From Oscillospiraceae bacterium UBA3851 (GTDB taxonomy: Bacteria; Bacillota; Clostridia; Oscillospirales; Oscillospiraceae): DNA of 9,972 nucleotides. The DNA is taken from assembly GCA_002392625.1 (NCBI GenBank), contig DGHJ01000147.1, positions 6,022 through 15,993 on the forward strand. The letters run 5' to 3'. The notes under the pieces were generated by a model. It did no database searches. It was not told the DNA's origin and was given only the letters and a program-made list of their open reading frames with translations. Within the stretch, counting starts at the first letter, position 1, and each line of letters begins with the position of its first letter. A program made the position numbers and the translations under genes. Below are positions 1 through 5,874 of the stretch, in pieces.

Positions 1-34
1 AACCGTGTGGGTTCGAGTCCCACTGCCCGTACCA
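1..34 (+). tRNA. 3' end of a tRNA gene (isotype undetermined)
   Basis: The window opens inside a tRNA. A T-stem GTGGG (7-11) pairs with CCCAC (19-23) around the loop TTCGAGT, followed by the acceptor strand TGCCCGT (24-30), discriminator A (31) and an encoded CCA (32-34). The anticodon lies outside the window, so the isotype cannot be read. The 5' acceptor strand is predicted to be ACGGGCA (or G first, as a wobble). Discriminator A argues against tRNA-Trp, which normally has G73 in bacteria. The GTGTGGG lead-in would fit a tRNA-Leu with a long variable arm, but that is a guess. Confidence 0.9.
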
Positions 35-35
35 C

Positions 36-77
36 ACAGTCCCGTAGCCCGATCCGGGTTGCGGGACTGTTCGTTTT
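36..77 (+). terminator. Intrinsic terminator of the tRNA
   Basis: A near-perfect 15-bp hairpin starts one base after the tRNA CCA: arm 36-50 (ACAGTCCCGTAGCCC) pairs with 56-70 through two G-U wobbles, with loop GATCC at 51-55. It is followed by a weak T-rich tail (TCGTTTT, 71-77). Position and shape fit the terminator of the tRNA transcript. The tail is not a clean T run, so it could also act in 3'-end processing. Confidence 0.7.
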
Positions 78-87
78 GTGGTATCAT
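59..87 (+). promoter_or_regulatory. Candidate sigma-A promoter for the membrane protein gene
   Basis: An extended -10, TGGTATCAT (TG at 79-80, TATCAT at 82-87), lies 17 nt after a weak -35, TTGCGG (59-64). The -35 sits within the 3' arm of the tRNA terminator hairpin. The -10 overlaps a perfect palindrome GGTAT-C-ATACC (80-90). A start near 94 would leave a leader of about 35 nt before the gene at 129. The poor -35 makes this tentative. Confidence 0.4.
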
Positions 88-128
88 ACCGGCAAGGTAC
101 TGATTATTCGACACAGAAGGAGTCGGCC

Positions 129-719
129 ATGAGACGAATGACCCCCGCTGAGATACGCCGGGAAAACCGGCCGTTTTTGTTCTTTGCCGTGCTTTGTATT
201 ATTTCCGGTTTCGGTCTGCTGTTTGTCCCCCAGGCCTACACGCCTGTCCCGTACGATTTCCTGCAAGAGGCCACCGTGACCGTCTCCTCCGCCCGCACCG
301 TTTTTGACGTCCACGGCCTGTCCCTCCAGATCGTCGGCTCCGAAGGCGAGAAGTACACGCTGGCGGGATCGTATGAGCACGCAGAGGTCAAGGAAGCCCT
401 TGCCCCCGGCGACGAGGTAACGATCCGCTGTTATCAGGATCTGTTCGGCAAACTGTTTCGGACGAAGTACGCCGCGGAGGTCACCAAAAACGGGGAGACC
501 GTCGTCTCCTTCGGGGGAAAATGGTTCGTCCGCTTCCCCTGGCTGCGGCTTCTGGCCACCTTTTTAATGTTAATCGGCGCTGGGTTTGTTGTCCTGTGGC
601 GGGATTCTATTCATCGCCGTGAGGAGCAGGAGCAGATGCGGGACCGCCGGATCGAGAAGAAATACGGCTCGGTCAGAAGAACCGGCCCCAAGAAGATGGG
701 GAAACAGCGGCGGAAGTAG
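129..719 (+). CDS. Small two-helix membrane protein, function unknown
   Basis: I do not recognise this 196-residue protein. The start was chosen at the ATG at 129, which has AGAAGGAG (115-122) six bases upstream; a GTG at 78 is in frame but has no ribosome binding site and overlaps the candidate promoter. A charged N-terminus (RRENR) precedes helix 1 (about residues 16-33). A soluble, probably extracytoplasmic domain follows (about 40-130), rich in beta-type alternation (EATVTVSSARTVFDVHG, then EKYTLAG and GDEVTIRCY), and then helix 2 (about 138-157). A strongly basic tail (about 158-196, ending KKMGKQRRK) should lie in the cytoplasm. The layout resembles small membrane proteins with an OB-like or DUF3592-like outer domain, but the resemblance is structural only. 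The gene is alone between two terminators, so context gives no function. Confidence 0.85.
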   Translation: MRRMTPAEIRRENRPFLFFAVLCIISGFGLLFVPQAYTPVPYDFLQEATVTVSSARTVFDVHGLSLQIVGSEGEKYTLAGSYEHAEVKEALAPGDEVTIRCYQDLFGKLFRTKYAAEVTKNGETVVSFGGKWFVRFPWLRLLATFLMLIGAGFVVLWRDSIHRREEQEQMRDRRIEKKYGSVRRTGPKKMGKQRRK

Positions 720-744
720 TTCCTCTGCTGATAGATGACGCAAT

Positions 745-783
745 AAAAAGCTGCGAGGCCCGGCGGGCCTCACAGCTTTTTTT
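745..783. terminator. Bidirectional intrinsic terminator between convergent genes
   Basis: AAAAAGCTG (745-753) pairs with CAGCTTTTT (773-781), one C/A mismatch follows, then GAGGCCC (755-761) pairs with GGGCCTC (765-771) around the loop GGC. T runs follow on the plus strand (777-783) and, from the A run at 745-749, on the minus strand. It can therefore end both the membrane-protein gene on the left and the aminopeptidase gene on the right. Confidence 0.9.
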
Positions 784-800
784 CATGTATGCTCTGTTTC

Positions 801-2024
801 TCAGAACGCCCAGTTGCCGTTCCGGAAGATGGGGACCACCTTGCCGCCGGCGCAGATGGCGTCAATGTTCATGTCGGCAGAGCCGATCATGAAGTCCTCG
901 TGGACCATGGACTCGTTGACGCCCAGGGCCCGGACCTCCTCCAGCGTCTTGTTCTGGAAGTCCTCGATGGTGTCCATGAAGCCCTTGCCCAGCGCCAGGT
1001 GGCAAACGGCGTTCTCATCGAACAGGGTGTTGTAGAACAGCAGGCCGGTGTTGTTGATGGGGGAATCGTAGGGCACCAGAGCGCACTCGCCCAGATAGGC
1101 GCTGCCCTCGTCCATGTTGATGATCTCGCCCAGCAGCTTCTCGTTCTTGTCGGCGTGCCACTCCACGGCCTTGCCCTCGTGGAAGCGGATCCAGAAGCCC
1201 TCGATGAGCTGGCCCTGATAGCACAGGGGCTTGGTGGCGTAAACAATGCCCTCGGCCTCACCGCGCATGGGGGAGATGAAGCACTCCTCGGTGGGCATGT
1301 TGGGGTTGAACACGATGTGCTGCAGGGACTCCTCGCAGCCGCCGGTGAACCGGGCCTGGGGGATCATGCCCACGGTGAAGTCCGTGCCGTTGGAGGCGGT
1401 GTAGTGCAGCTTCTCAATATGCAGGCTGTTGAGATGGGCGCAGTGATCCTGCAGGGACTTGTTGTGCTTTTCCCACTCGGCCACAGGGTCGTCCCACACG
1501 CGGCAGGTGTCCAAAATAGCCTGCCACAGCTTCTCCACCGCCTGGCTGGCCCGCATGCCGGGGAACAGCTTCTTGGCCCAGGCCACGCCTGGCACGGCAG
1601 CGATGCACCACTGGTATTTGTTCTCCATCTGATCCCGGTAGCCCTTGATGATGGGATACTTGGCCTGCTGGGACTTGGCCATCTTCACGGGGTTCACGCC
1701 GTTGAGGCCGTCCGGATCGTCAGAATCCAGGAAGATGCGGCAGGGCAGCACCTCGGCGTAGTGTGCCCAGCGGGCCTCCTCATAGTTGTCCATCTTGTTC
1801 AGGGTGCGCTGGGTGCGATAGCGGAAGTGCAGCTTGGTCAGGGGCTGATAGCTCCAATCCACAACCACCTTCTTGGCCTTGCAGCGGTAGCACTCCTCCA
1901 CCACCATCTTGACGAACTCCGGCTGATCCAGCCCGGCGACGATGAATACCTCCTGCCCCGGCTGGACATTGACGCCCATGCGGGCGATCAGCTGCGCGTA
2001 CTTGCGCAATACGGTCTTTTTCAT
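801..2024 (-). CDS. M29-family metalloaminopeptidase (AmpS/AmpT/PepS type)
   Basis: A 407-residue cytoplasmic aminopeptidase of clan MQ that releases N-terminal residues from peptides using a two-metal site. The start at 2024 has AGGAGG eight bases upstream; an ATG 14 codons earlier (2066) has no such site. The family's ligands, as I recall them for Thermus AmpT (Glu250, Glu316, His345, His378, Asp380), fall with identical spacing on E247 (in PTEE), E313 (in YLGE), H342 (in CHLALG), H375 and D377 (in HEDFMIG). Length is normal (about 410). The odd point is F349: the same register puts the family's active-site Tyr352 here, and the codon reads TTC. The gene diverges from the MATE transporter across overlapping promoters and ends at a shared terminator. 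Family assignment is firm; whether activity is retained despite F349 is open. Confidence 0.95.
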   Translation of the reverse strand: MKKTVLRKYAQLIARMGVNVQPGQEVFIVAGLDQPEFVKMVVEECYRCKAKKVVVDWSYQPLTKLHFRYRTQRTLNKMDNYEEARWAHYAEVLPCRIFLDSDDPDGLNGVNPVKMAKSQQAKYPIIKGYRDQMENKYQWCIAAVPGVAWAKKLFPGMRASQAVEKLWQAILDTCRVWDDPVAEWEKHNKSLQDHCAHLNSLHIEKLHYTASNGTDFTVGMIPQARFTGGCEESLQHIVFNPNMPTEECFISPMRGEAEGIVYATKPLCYQGQLIEGFWIRFHEGKAVEWHADKNEKLLGEIINMDEGSAYLGECALVPYDSPINNTGLLFYNTLFDENAVCHLALGKGFMDTIEDFQNKTLEEVRALGVNESMVHEDFMIGSADMNIDAICAGGKVVPIFRNGNWAF

Positions 2025-2054
2025 GCTTGCGGCCTCCTGTAACTTTTTTAGTAT

Positions 2055-2074
2055 GCGGGGCGGCACAGCCCCGC
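2055..2074 (-). other. Hairpin in the aminopeptidase 5' leader
   Basis: GCGGGGC (2055-2061) and GCCCCGC (2068-2074) form a perfect 7-bp stem with a 6-nt loop, about 20 nt upstream of the AGGAGG site on the minus strand. No T run follows on either strand, so it is not a convincing terminator. It could stabilise the mRNA 5' end or simply reflect the high GC content. Confidence 0.4.
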
Positions 2075-2093
2075 CGATTCACGGTTGCTCCGA

Positions 2094-2123
2094 TTGACAA
2101 TCATATACCATTTGTGGTAAAAT
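2094..2123 (+). promoter_or_regulatory. Sigma-A promoter of the MATE gene
   Basis: A consensus TTGACA -35 (2094-2099) and TAAAAT -10 (2118-2123) are separated by 18 nt, with an extended-10 TG at 2115-2116. The expected start, near 2130, leaves a leader of about 25 nt carrying AAAGGGGTG (2142-2150) before the ATG at 2156. It overlaps the divergent minus-strand promoter almost completely. Confidence 0.8.
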
Positions 2124-2128
2124 TTCAA
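2100..2128 (-). promoter_or_regulatory. Sigma-A promoter of the aminopeptidase gene
   Basis: Read on the minus strand, TTGAAA (2128-2123) and TATGAT (2105-2100) are separated by exactly 17 nt. Transcription would start near 2093 and run through the leader hairpin at 2055-2074 to the start codon at 2024. Five of six -10 bases and five of six -35 bases match consensus. Confidence 0.7.
2106..2119. promoter_or_regulatory. Palindrome in the shared promoter spacer (candidate operator)
   Basis: TACCA (2106-2110), TTTG, TGGTA (2115-2119) is a perfect 5-bp inverted repeat lying between the -35 and -10 elements of both divergent promoters. A protein bound here would block both. No known operator consensus is recognised and no regulator gene is adjacent, so this is a candidate only. 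Confidence 0.4.
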
Positions 2129-2155
2129 GTAATTTACAGATAAAGGGGTGACGAT

Positions 2156-3562
2156 ATGCGCCAGGATCATCTGGAGCGGCTGCGCCGGGGCGAAAAGCTC
2201 ACCTGGCAGCAGCAGGTCCTGCTGACGCTGCGGCTCAGCCTGCCGGCCATTCTGGCCCAGCTGTCCACCATCGCCATGCAGTATATCGACGCCTCCATGG
2301 TGGGCCGGCTGGGCGCGGACGACGCCGCCTCCATCGGCCTTGTTGCCTCCACCACATGGCTGTTCGGCGGCCTCTCTACCGCTGCCGTGCTGGCCTTTAC
2401 GGTGCAGGTGGCCCAGCGCATCGGCGCCGGGGACGAAAAGGACGCCCGGAACCTGATGAAGCAGGGCATGGTGGCGGCGCTGGTCATTTCGCTGCTGCTG
2501 GCGGCCGCCGGCGCGGCCATCGCCGGGGCGCTGCCCGGCTGGCTCCGGTCTGACCCCTCCATTCGGCCCCACGCCACCGCCTATTTTCTGGTCTTCGCCC
2601 TGTCGCTGCCCATTATGGCGCTGGGCTCTCTGGGCGCGGGGATGCTGCAGTCCAGCGGCAACATGCGCACCCCCAGCATCCTGATGGTGCTCTCCTGCGT
2701 GCTGGACGTGGTGTTCAACGCCCTGCTGATCTTCCCCACGCGCACCCTCTGGGGCGTCACCGTGCCCGGCGCGGGACTGGGCGTCGTGGGCGCGGCGCTG
2801 GGCACCAGCCTGTCCCACCTGGTCAACGCCGTGCTGCTGCTCTATTTCCTGCTGCGGCGCAGCCCCAGCCTGCACCTGCGGCGGGGCGAAAAGCTCCGCT
2901 TCGTGCCGGAGCAGCTGCGGCAGGGCTGGAAGCTGGCCCTGCCCGTGGCAGCGGAACGGGTCATCATGTGCTCGGCCCAGATCGTGTCCACCGGCATCAT
3001 CGCCCCCCTGGGCACGGTGGCTATCGCCGCCCACTCCTTCGCCGTCACCGCCGAGGCCCTGTGCTACATGCCCGGCTACGGCATGGAGCCCGCCGCCTCC
3101 ACCCTCATCGGCCAGAGCGTGGGCGCCGGGCGAAGGGATCTCACCTATCGCCTGGGCTGGCTGGTCACCCTGCTGGCCATGGTGATCATGGGCGTCTCCG
3201 CCGTGGCGCTGTACTTTGCCGCGCCCTTCATCATCGGCATCATGACGCCGGACCGGGAGGTGGTGGCACTGGCCACCGCGGTGCTGCGGATCGTGCTGCT
3301 GGCAGAGCCGCTGTACGGCGCCTCCATCGTGGCCTCCGGCGCGTTTCAGGGCGCGGGCAACACCCTGCCCTCCACCGTGCTGAACCTGGCCAGCATGTGG
3401 TGCGTCCGCATCCCCCTGACGGCCCTGCTGGCCGCCCGGTACGGCCTGCCCGGCGCGTGGATCGCCATGACCATCGAGCTGGCGGTGCGGGGCACCCTGT
3501 TCCTCCTGTGGCTGGGCAGCAAACGCTGGCTGCCCAGGGCGTGGCGACAGAAAACGGAATAA
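2156..3562 (+). CDS. MATE-family multidrug/cation efflux transporter
   Basis: A 468-residue integral membrane antiporter that would export drugs or other cationic compounds using a Na+ or H+ gradient. The long hydrophobic protein fits the usual 12 helices in two homologous bundles. Family signatures are visible: QYIDASMVGRLG in helix 1 (residues 42-53), GAGMLQSSGNMRTPSI (160-175) in the first half and its counterpart GAFQGAGNTLPST (395-407) in the second, and EPAASTLIGQSVGAG (311-325). Both halves begin with the same heptapeptide LRRGEKL (9-15 and 241-247), just before the first helix of each bundle. The ATG at 2156 follows AAAGGGGTG. The gene has its own promoter and terminator and no visible partner. 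Substrate cannot be told from sequence. Confidence 0.95.
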   Translation: MRQDHLERLRRGEKLTWQQQVLLTLRLSLPAILAQLSTIAMQYIDASMVGRLGADDAASIGLVASTTWLFGGLSTAAVLAFTVQVAQRIGAGDEKDARNLMKQGMVAALVISLLLAAAGAAIAGALPGWLRSDPSIRPHATAYFLVFALSLPIMALGSLGAGMLQSSGNMRTPSILMVLSCVLDVVFNALLIFPTRTLWGVTVPGAGLGVVGAALGTSLSHLVNAVLLLYFLLRRSPSLHLRRGEKLRFVPEQLRQGWKLALPVAAERVIMCSAQIVSTGIIAPLGTVAIAAHSFAVTAEALCYMPGYGMEPAASTLIGQSVGAGRRDLTYRLGWLVTLLAMVIMGVSAVALYFAAPFIIGIMTPDREVVALATAVLRIVLLAEPLYGASIVASGAFQGAGNTLPSTVLNLASMWCVRIPLTALLAARYGLPGAWIAMTIELAVRGTLFLLWLGSKRWLPRAWRQKTE

Positions 3563-3565
3563 ACG

Positions 3566-3602
3566 GAAGGACGGTCAGAAAACTTGGCCGTCCTTCTCTT
3601 TT
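3566..3602 (+). terminator. Intrinsic terminator of the MATE gene
   Basis: GAAGGACGG (3566-3574) pairs with CCGTCCTTC (3588-3596), extendable inward by a T-G and a C-G pair, followed by TCTTTT (3597-3602). It begins three bases after the MATE stop codon. Confidence 0.85.
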
Positions 3603-3606
3603 CCCC

Positions 3607-3635
3607 TTGACATATATATGGCACCGTGCTATCAT
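3607..3635 (+). promoter_or_regulatory. Sigma-A promoter of the marR-ABC operon
   Basis: TTGACA (3607-3612), a 17-nt spacer and TATCAT (3630-3635) make a near-consensus promoter. Transcription should start near 3642, at the left edge of the repeat operator, leaving a leader of about 44 nt before the marR start codon. Confidence 0.85.
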
Positions 3636-3642
3636 TTCGTCT

Positions 3643-3667
3643 GCTAACTTTTAGGATGCTAACTTTT
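3643..3667. promoter_or_regulatory. Direct/inverted repeat operator, probably for the MarR protein
   Basis: GCTAACTTTT occurs twice, at 3643-3652 and 3658-3667, 15 nt apart. Within the pair, CTAA (3644-3647), TTAG (3651-3654) and CTAA (3659-3662) form two overlapping inverted repeats, with the centre TTAGGATGCTAA nearly palindromic. The array covers the expected transcription start just before the MarR gene, where an autorepressor of this family normally binds. The link to this MarR protein is inferred from position. Confidence 0.65.
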
Positions 3668-3685
3668 TTGGAAGGAGGTGGCGTC

Positions 3686-4144
3686 ATGGAGCCATGCAAG
3701 CCCTGTGCGCCGGAGCATTTCGGCCCACTGCTGGGCTACTGCGACCATCAGATACAGACGCTGATGGGCAAGCTGCTGCGACAGTACGACGTGTCCCCTA
3801 TGCAGTGCCGGACGCTGAACTATCTCCACCGGCAGACGGGGGAGGTCAACCAGAAGATGCTGGAGCAATTCCTCATGGTGAAGCCCTCCACGGTGAACGG
3901 CATCGTGGACCGGCTGGAGGAGAAGGGCTTTCTCCGGCGCACCGCCAGCGCGCGGGACGGCCGCTGCCGCATCCTGACCCTGACGGAGCAGGGGCGGCAG
4001 TTCCACGACATCTTTACCCAGGTGATCGGCCAGGTGCACCGGCAGATGGAGCAGGGCTTCACAGCCCAGGAGCTGGAGACGCTGAAGAGCTTTCTCATGC
4101 GCGTGGCGCAAAACCTGTGCCGGGAGGAGGATGAGTCGTGCTGA
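3686..4144 (+). CDS. MarR-family transcriptional regulator
   Basis: A 152-residue winged-helix protein expected to bind DNA as a dimer and to release it on ligand or oxidant binding. The ATG at 3686 has AGGAGG (3673-3678) seven bases upstream; in-frame upstream starts lie inside the promoter. The recognition helix region is visible as EQFLMVKPSTVNGIVDRLEEKGFLRR (about 60-85), followed by the wing (TASARDGRCRILTLTEQG) and a C-terminal dimerisation helix. Unusual features are an N-terminal C4-x2-C7 pair and further cysteines at 19, 41, 145 and the last residue (152), with another in the wing; these could make it redox or metal responsive. Its stop overlaps the start of the first ABC gene. By position it should repress its own operon through the CTAA/TTAG repeats. 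The inducer is unknown. Confidence 0.93.
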   Translation: MEPCKPCAPEHFGPLLGYCDHQIQTLMGKLLRQYDVSPMQCRTLNYLHRQTGEVNQKMLEQFLMVKPSTVNGIVDRLEEKGFLRRTASARDGRCRILTLTEQGRQFHDIFTQVIGQVHRQMEQGFTAQELETLKSFLMRVAQNLCREEDESC

Positions 4145-5874
4145 AAAAACTGTTTCCCTATACAAAAGGCTACCGGCTTTGGATCGTGGGCGGCGTGCTG
4201 TGCTCCATCCTGGAGTCGATATTCGAGCTGCTGCTGCCCAAGGCCATGAGCAACATCGTGGACGTGGGCATCGCCGGCGGCGACCGGAACTATATCCTGA
4301 TGACCGGTCTCAGGATGGTGCTGCTGGCGCTGGCCGCGCTGGCCGGCGGCATCGGCGCGGCGCTGTTCGCCTCCAAGGCGGGCATGGGCTTCGGCGCCCA
4401 GCTGCGCCAGGCGGAATACGAGCAGGTGCAGCGCTTCAGCTTCGCCAACATCGAGCATTTTTCCACCGCCTCCCTCATCACCCGCCTCACCAGCGACGTG
4501 GCGTCCATGCAGATGACGCTGATGATGTGCATGCGCATCTTCGTCCGCGCCCCGGTGATGCTGATCACGGCCCTGGTCATGGCGCTGACCATCTCCCTGG
4601 ATCTGAGCCAGGTATTTCTGGTGTCCATCCCCCTGCTGGCCATGGGCGTGATTCTGGTCATCACCAAGGTCGGTCCCTTCTTCAGCGCGCTGCAGAAGGC
4701 CACCGACGACGTGAACCTGGTGGTGCAGGAGGATCTCAACGCCATTCGTGTGGTGAAATCCTTCGTCCGGGAGGACCGGGAGCGGCAGAAGTTCGCCCAG
4801 CGCAGCGAGCACCTGCGGGACACCGCCCTGCGGGCCTTCGGCTTCGTGGTGATCTTTACCCCGCTGGTCTCCCTGATTATGGGCGGCACCATCGTGGCCA
4901 TCAACTGGATCGGCGGACACTACGTGTTTAACGGCCTGATGGATTCCGGCGACCTGATCGCCTTCTTCACCTATGCCAGTGAGATCCTCATGAGCCTGAT
5001 GATGGTATCCATGGTGATGATGATGCTGACCCGGTCCATCGCCTGCGCCAAGCGCATCGTGGAGGTGCTGAACGAGCAGCCGGAGATCACCGACGACGCC
5101 GCCGACAGCAGCCTTACCGTGGCCGACGGCTCCATTCGCTTCGACCACGTGTACTTCAAATACCACCCCACCGCCGAAGCCTGGAACCTGGACGACGTGA
5201 ATCTGGAGATCCCCAGCGGCGCCACGGTGGGCATCCTGGGCGGCACCGGCAGCGCCAAGACCACCCTGGTGAGCCTGATCCCCCGGCTGTATGAGGCCAC
5301 GGAGGGCACCGTGTCCGTGGGCGGCCACGACGTGAGGGAATACACCATGGAGGCCCTGCGCGACGGCTGTGCCATGGTGCTGCAGAAGAACACCCTGTTC
5401 TCCGGCACCATCGCCGAAAACCTGCGCTGGGGCCGCTCCGACGCCACCGACGAGGAGCTGCGCCAGGCCTGCGCCGTAGCCTGCGCCGACGAGTTTATCG
5501 ACAAGATGCCGGAGGGCTACGACACCCGCATCGAGCGGGGCGGGTCCAACGTGTCCGGCGGACAGAAGCAGCGACTTTGCATCGCGCGCGCCATTCTCCG
5601 CAGGCCGAAGATCCTGATCCTGGACGACTCCACCTCCGCCGTGGACACGGCCACCGACGCCAGGATCCGCGCCGGATTGCGGGGCACACTGCCCGGCGCC
5701 ACCAAGCTGATCATCGCCCAGCGGATCGCCTCCGTCATGGACGCCGATCTCATCATCGTTATGGACGACGGCAGGATCTCCGCCATGGGCACCCACGCGG
5801 AGCTGATGGAGCGCAGCGAGATCTACCGCGAGGTCTATCAATCCCAGCAGGAAGGGGTGAGCATTGATGGCTGA
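4138..5874 (+). CDS. ABC exporter half-transporter, degenerate-site subunit
   Basis: A 578-residue fusion of a six-helix export domain (about 1-320) and an ATPase domain (about 330-578). Start is GTG at 4138, seven bases after GGGAGGAGG and overlapping the marR stop, so translation is coupled. ATPase motifs: Walker A GGTGSAKTT (368-376) with Ala373 where Gly is usual, Q-loop Q416, canonical signature VSGGQ (472-476), Walker B ILILDD with Asp497 in place of the catalytic Glu, and Gln528 in place of the H-loop His (IIAQR). Asp and Gln here mark the degenerate site of heterodimeric exporters such as TM287/288, LmrCD and BmrCD, so this is the TM287-like partner of the next gene. Together they probably expel drugs, toxic lipophiles or peptides. 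The substrate is not known. Confidence 0.95.
   Translation: MLKKLFPYTKGYRLWIVGGVLCSILESIFELLLPKAMSNIVDVGIAGGDRNYILMTGLRMVLLALAALAGGIGAALFASKAGMGFGAQLRQAEYEQVQRFSFANIEHFSTASLITRLTSDVASMQMTLMMCMRIFVRAPVMLITALVMALTISLDLSQVFLVSIPLLAMGVILVITKVGPFFSALQKATDDVNLVVQEDLNAIRVVKSFVREDRERQKFAQRSEHLRDTALRAFGFVVIFTPLVSLIMGGTIVAINWIGGHYVFNGLMDSGDLIAFFTYASEILMSLMMVSMVMMMLTRSIACAKRIVEVLNEQPEITDDAADSSLTVADGSIRFDHVYFKYHPTAEAWNLDDVNLEIPSGATVGILGGTGSAKTTLVSLIPRLYEATEGTVSVGGHDVREYTMEALRDGCAMVLQKNTLFSGTIAENLRWGRSDATDEELRQACAVACADEFIDKMPEGYDTRIERGGSNVSGGQKQRLCIARAILRRPKILILDDSTSAVDTATDARIRAGLRGTLPGATKLIIAQRIASVMDADLIIVMDDGRISAMGTHAELMERSEIYREVYQSQQEGVSIDG

Noticed and set aside
1..34. tRNA 3' end as an integration (att) site
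   Set aside because: No repeat of the tRNA end, integrase or phage/ICE gene is present in the window.
789..2042. 417-codon open frame antisense to the aminopeptidase
   Set aside because: It is the mirror of a gene with all M29 motifs. The antisense product is low-complexity, rich in His, Leu, Gly and Val, with no ribosome binding site. High-GC codon use leaves the opposite frame free of stops.
2055..2074. Leader hairpin as a riboswitch
   Set aside because: A single 7-bp stem with no conserved aptamer elements and no terminator-like partner structure; the leader is too short for a known riboswitch class.
2048..3034. 328-codon open frame antisense to the MATE gene
   Set aside because: Its Gln/Gly/His-rich composition is typical of shadow frames. 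It runs through both promoters, and the MATE signatures are on the other strand.
4131..4931. Plus-strand frame starting at an ATG just after the GGGAGGAGG site
   Set aside because: The ATG is too close to the ribosome binding site and the product is Arg/His/Gly-rich. The real ABC gene uses the GTG at 4138 in another frame.
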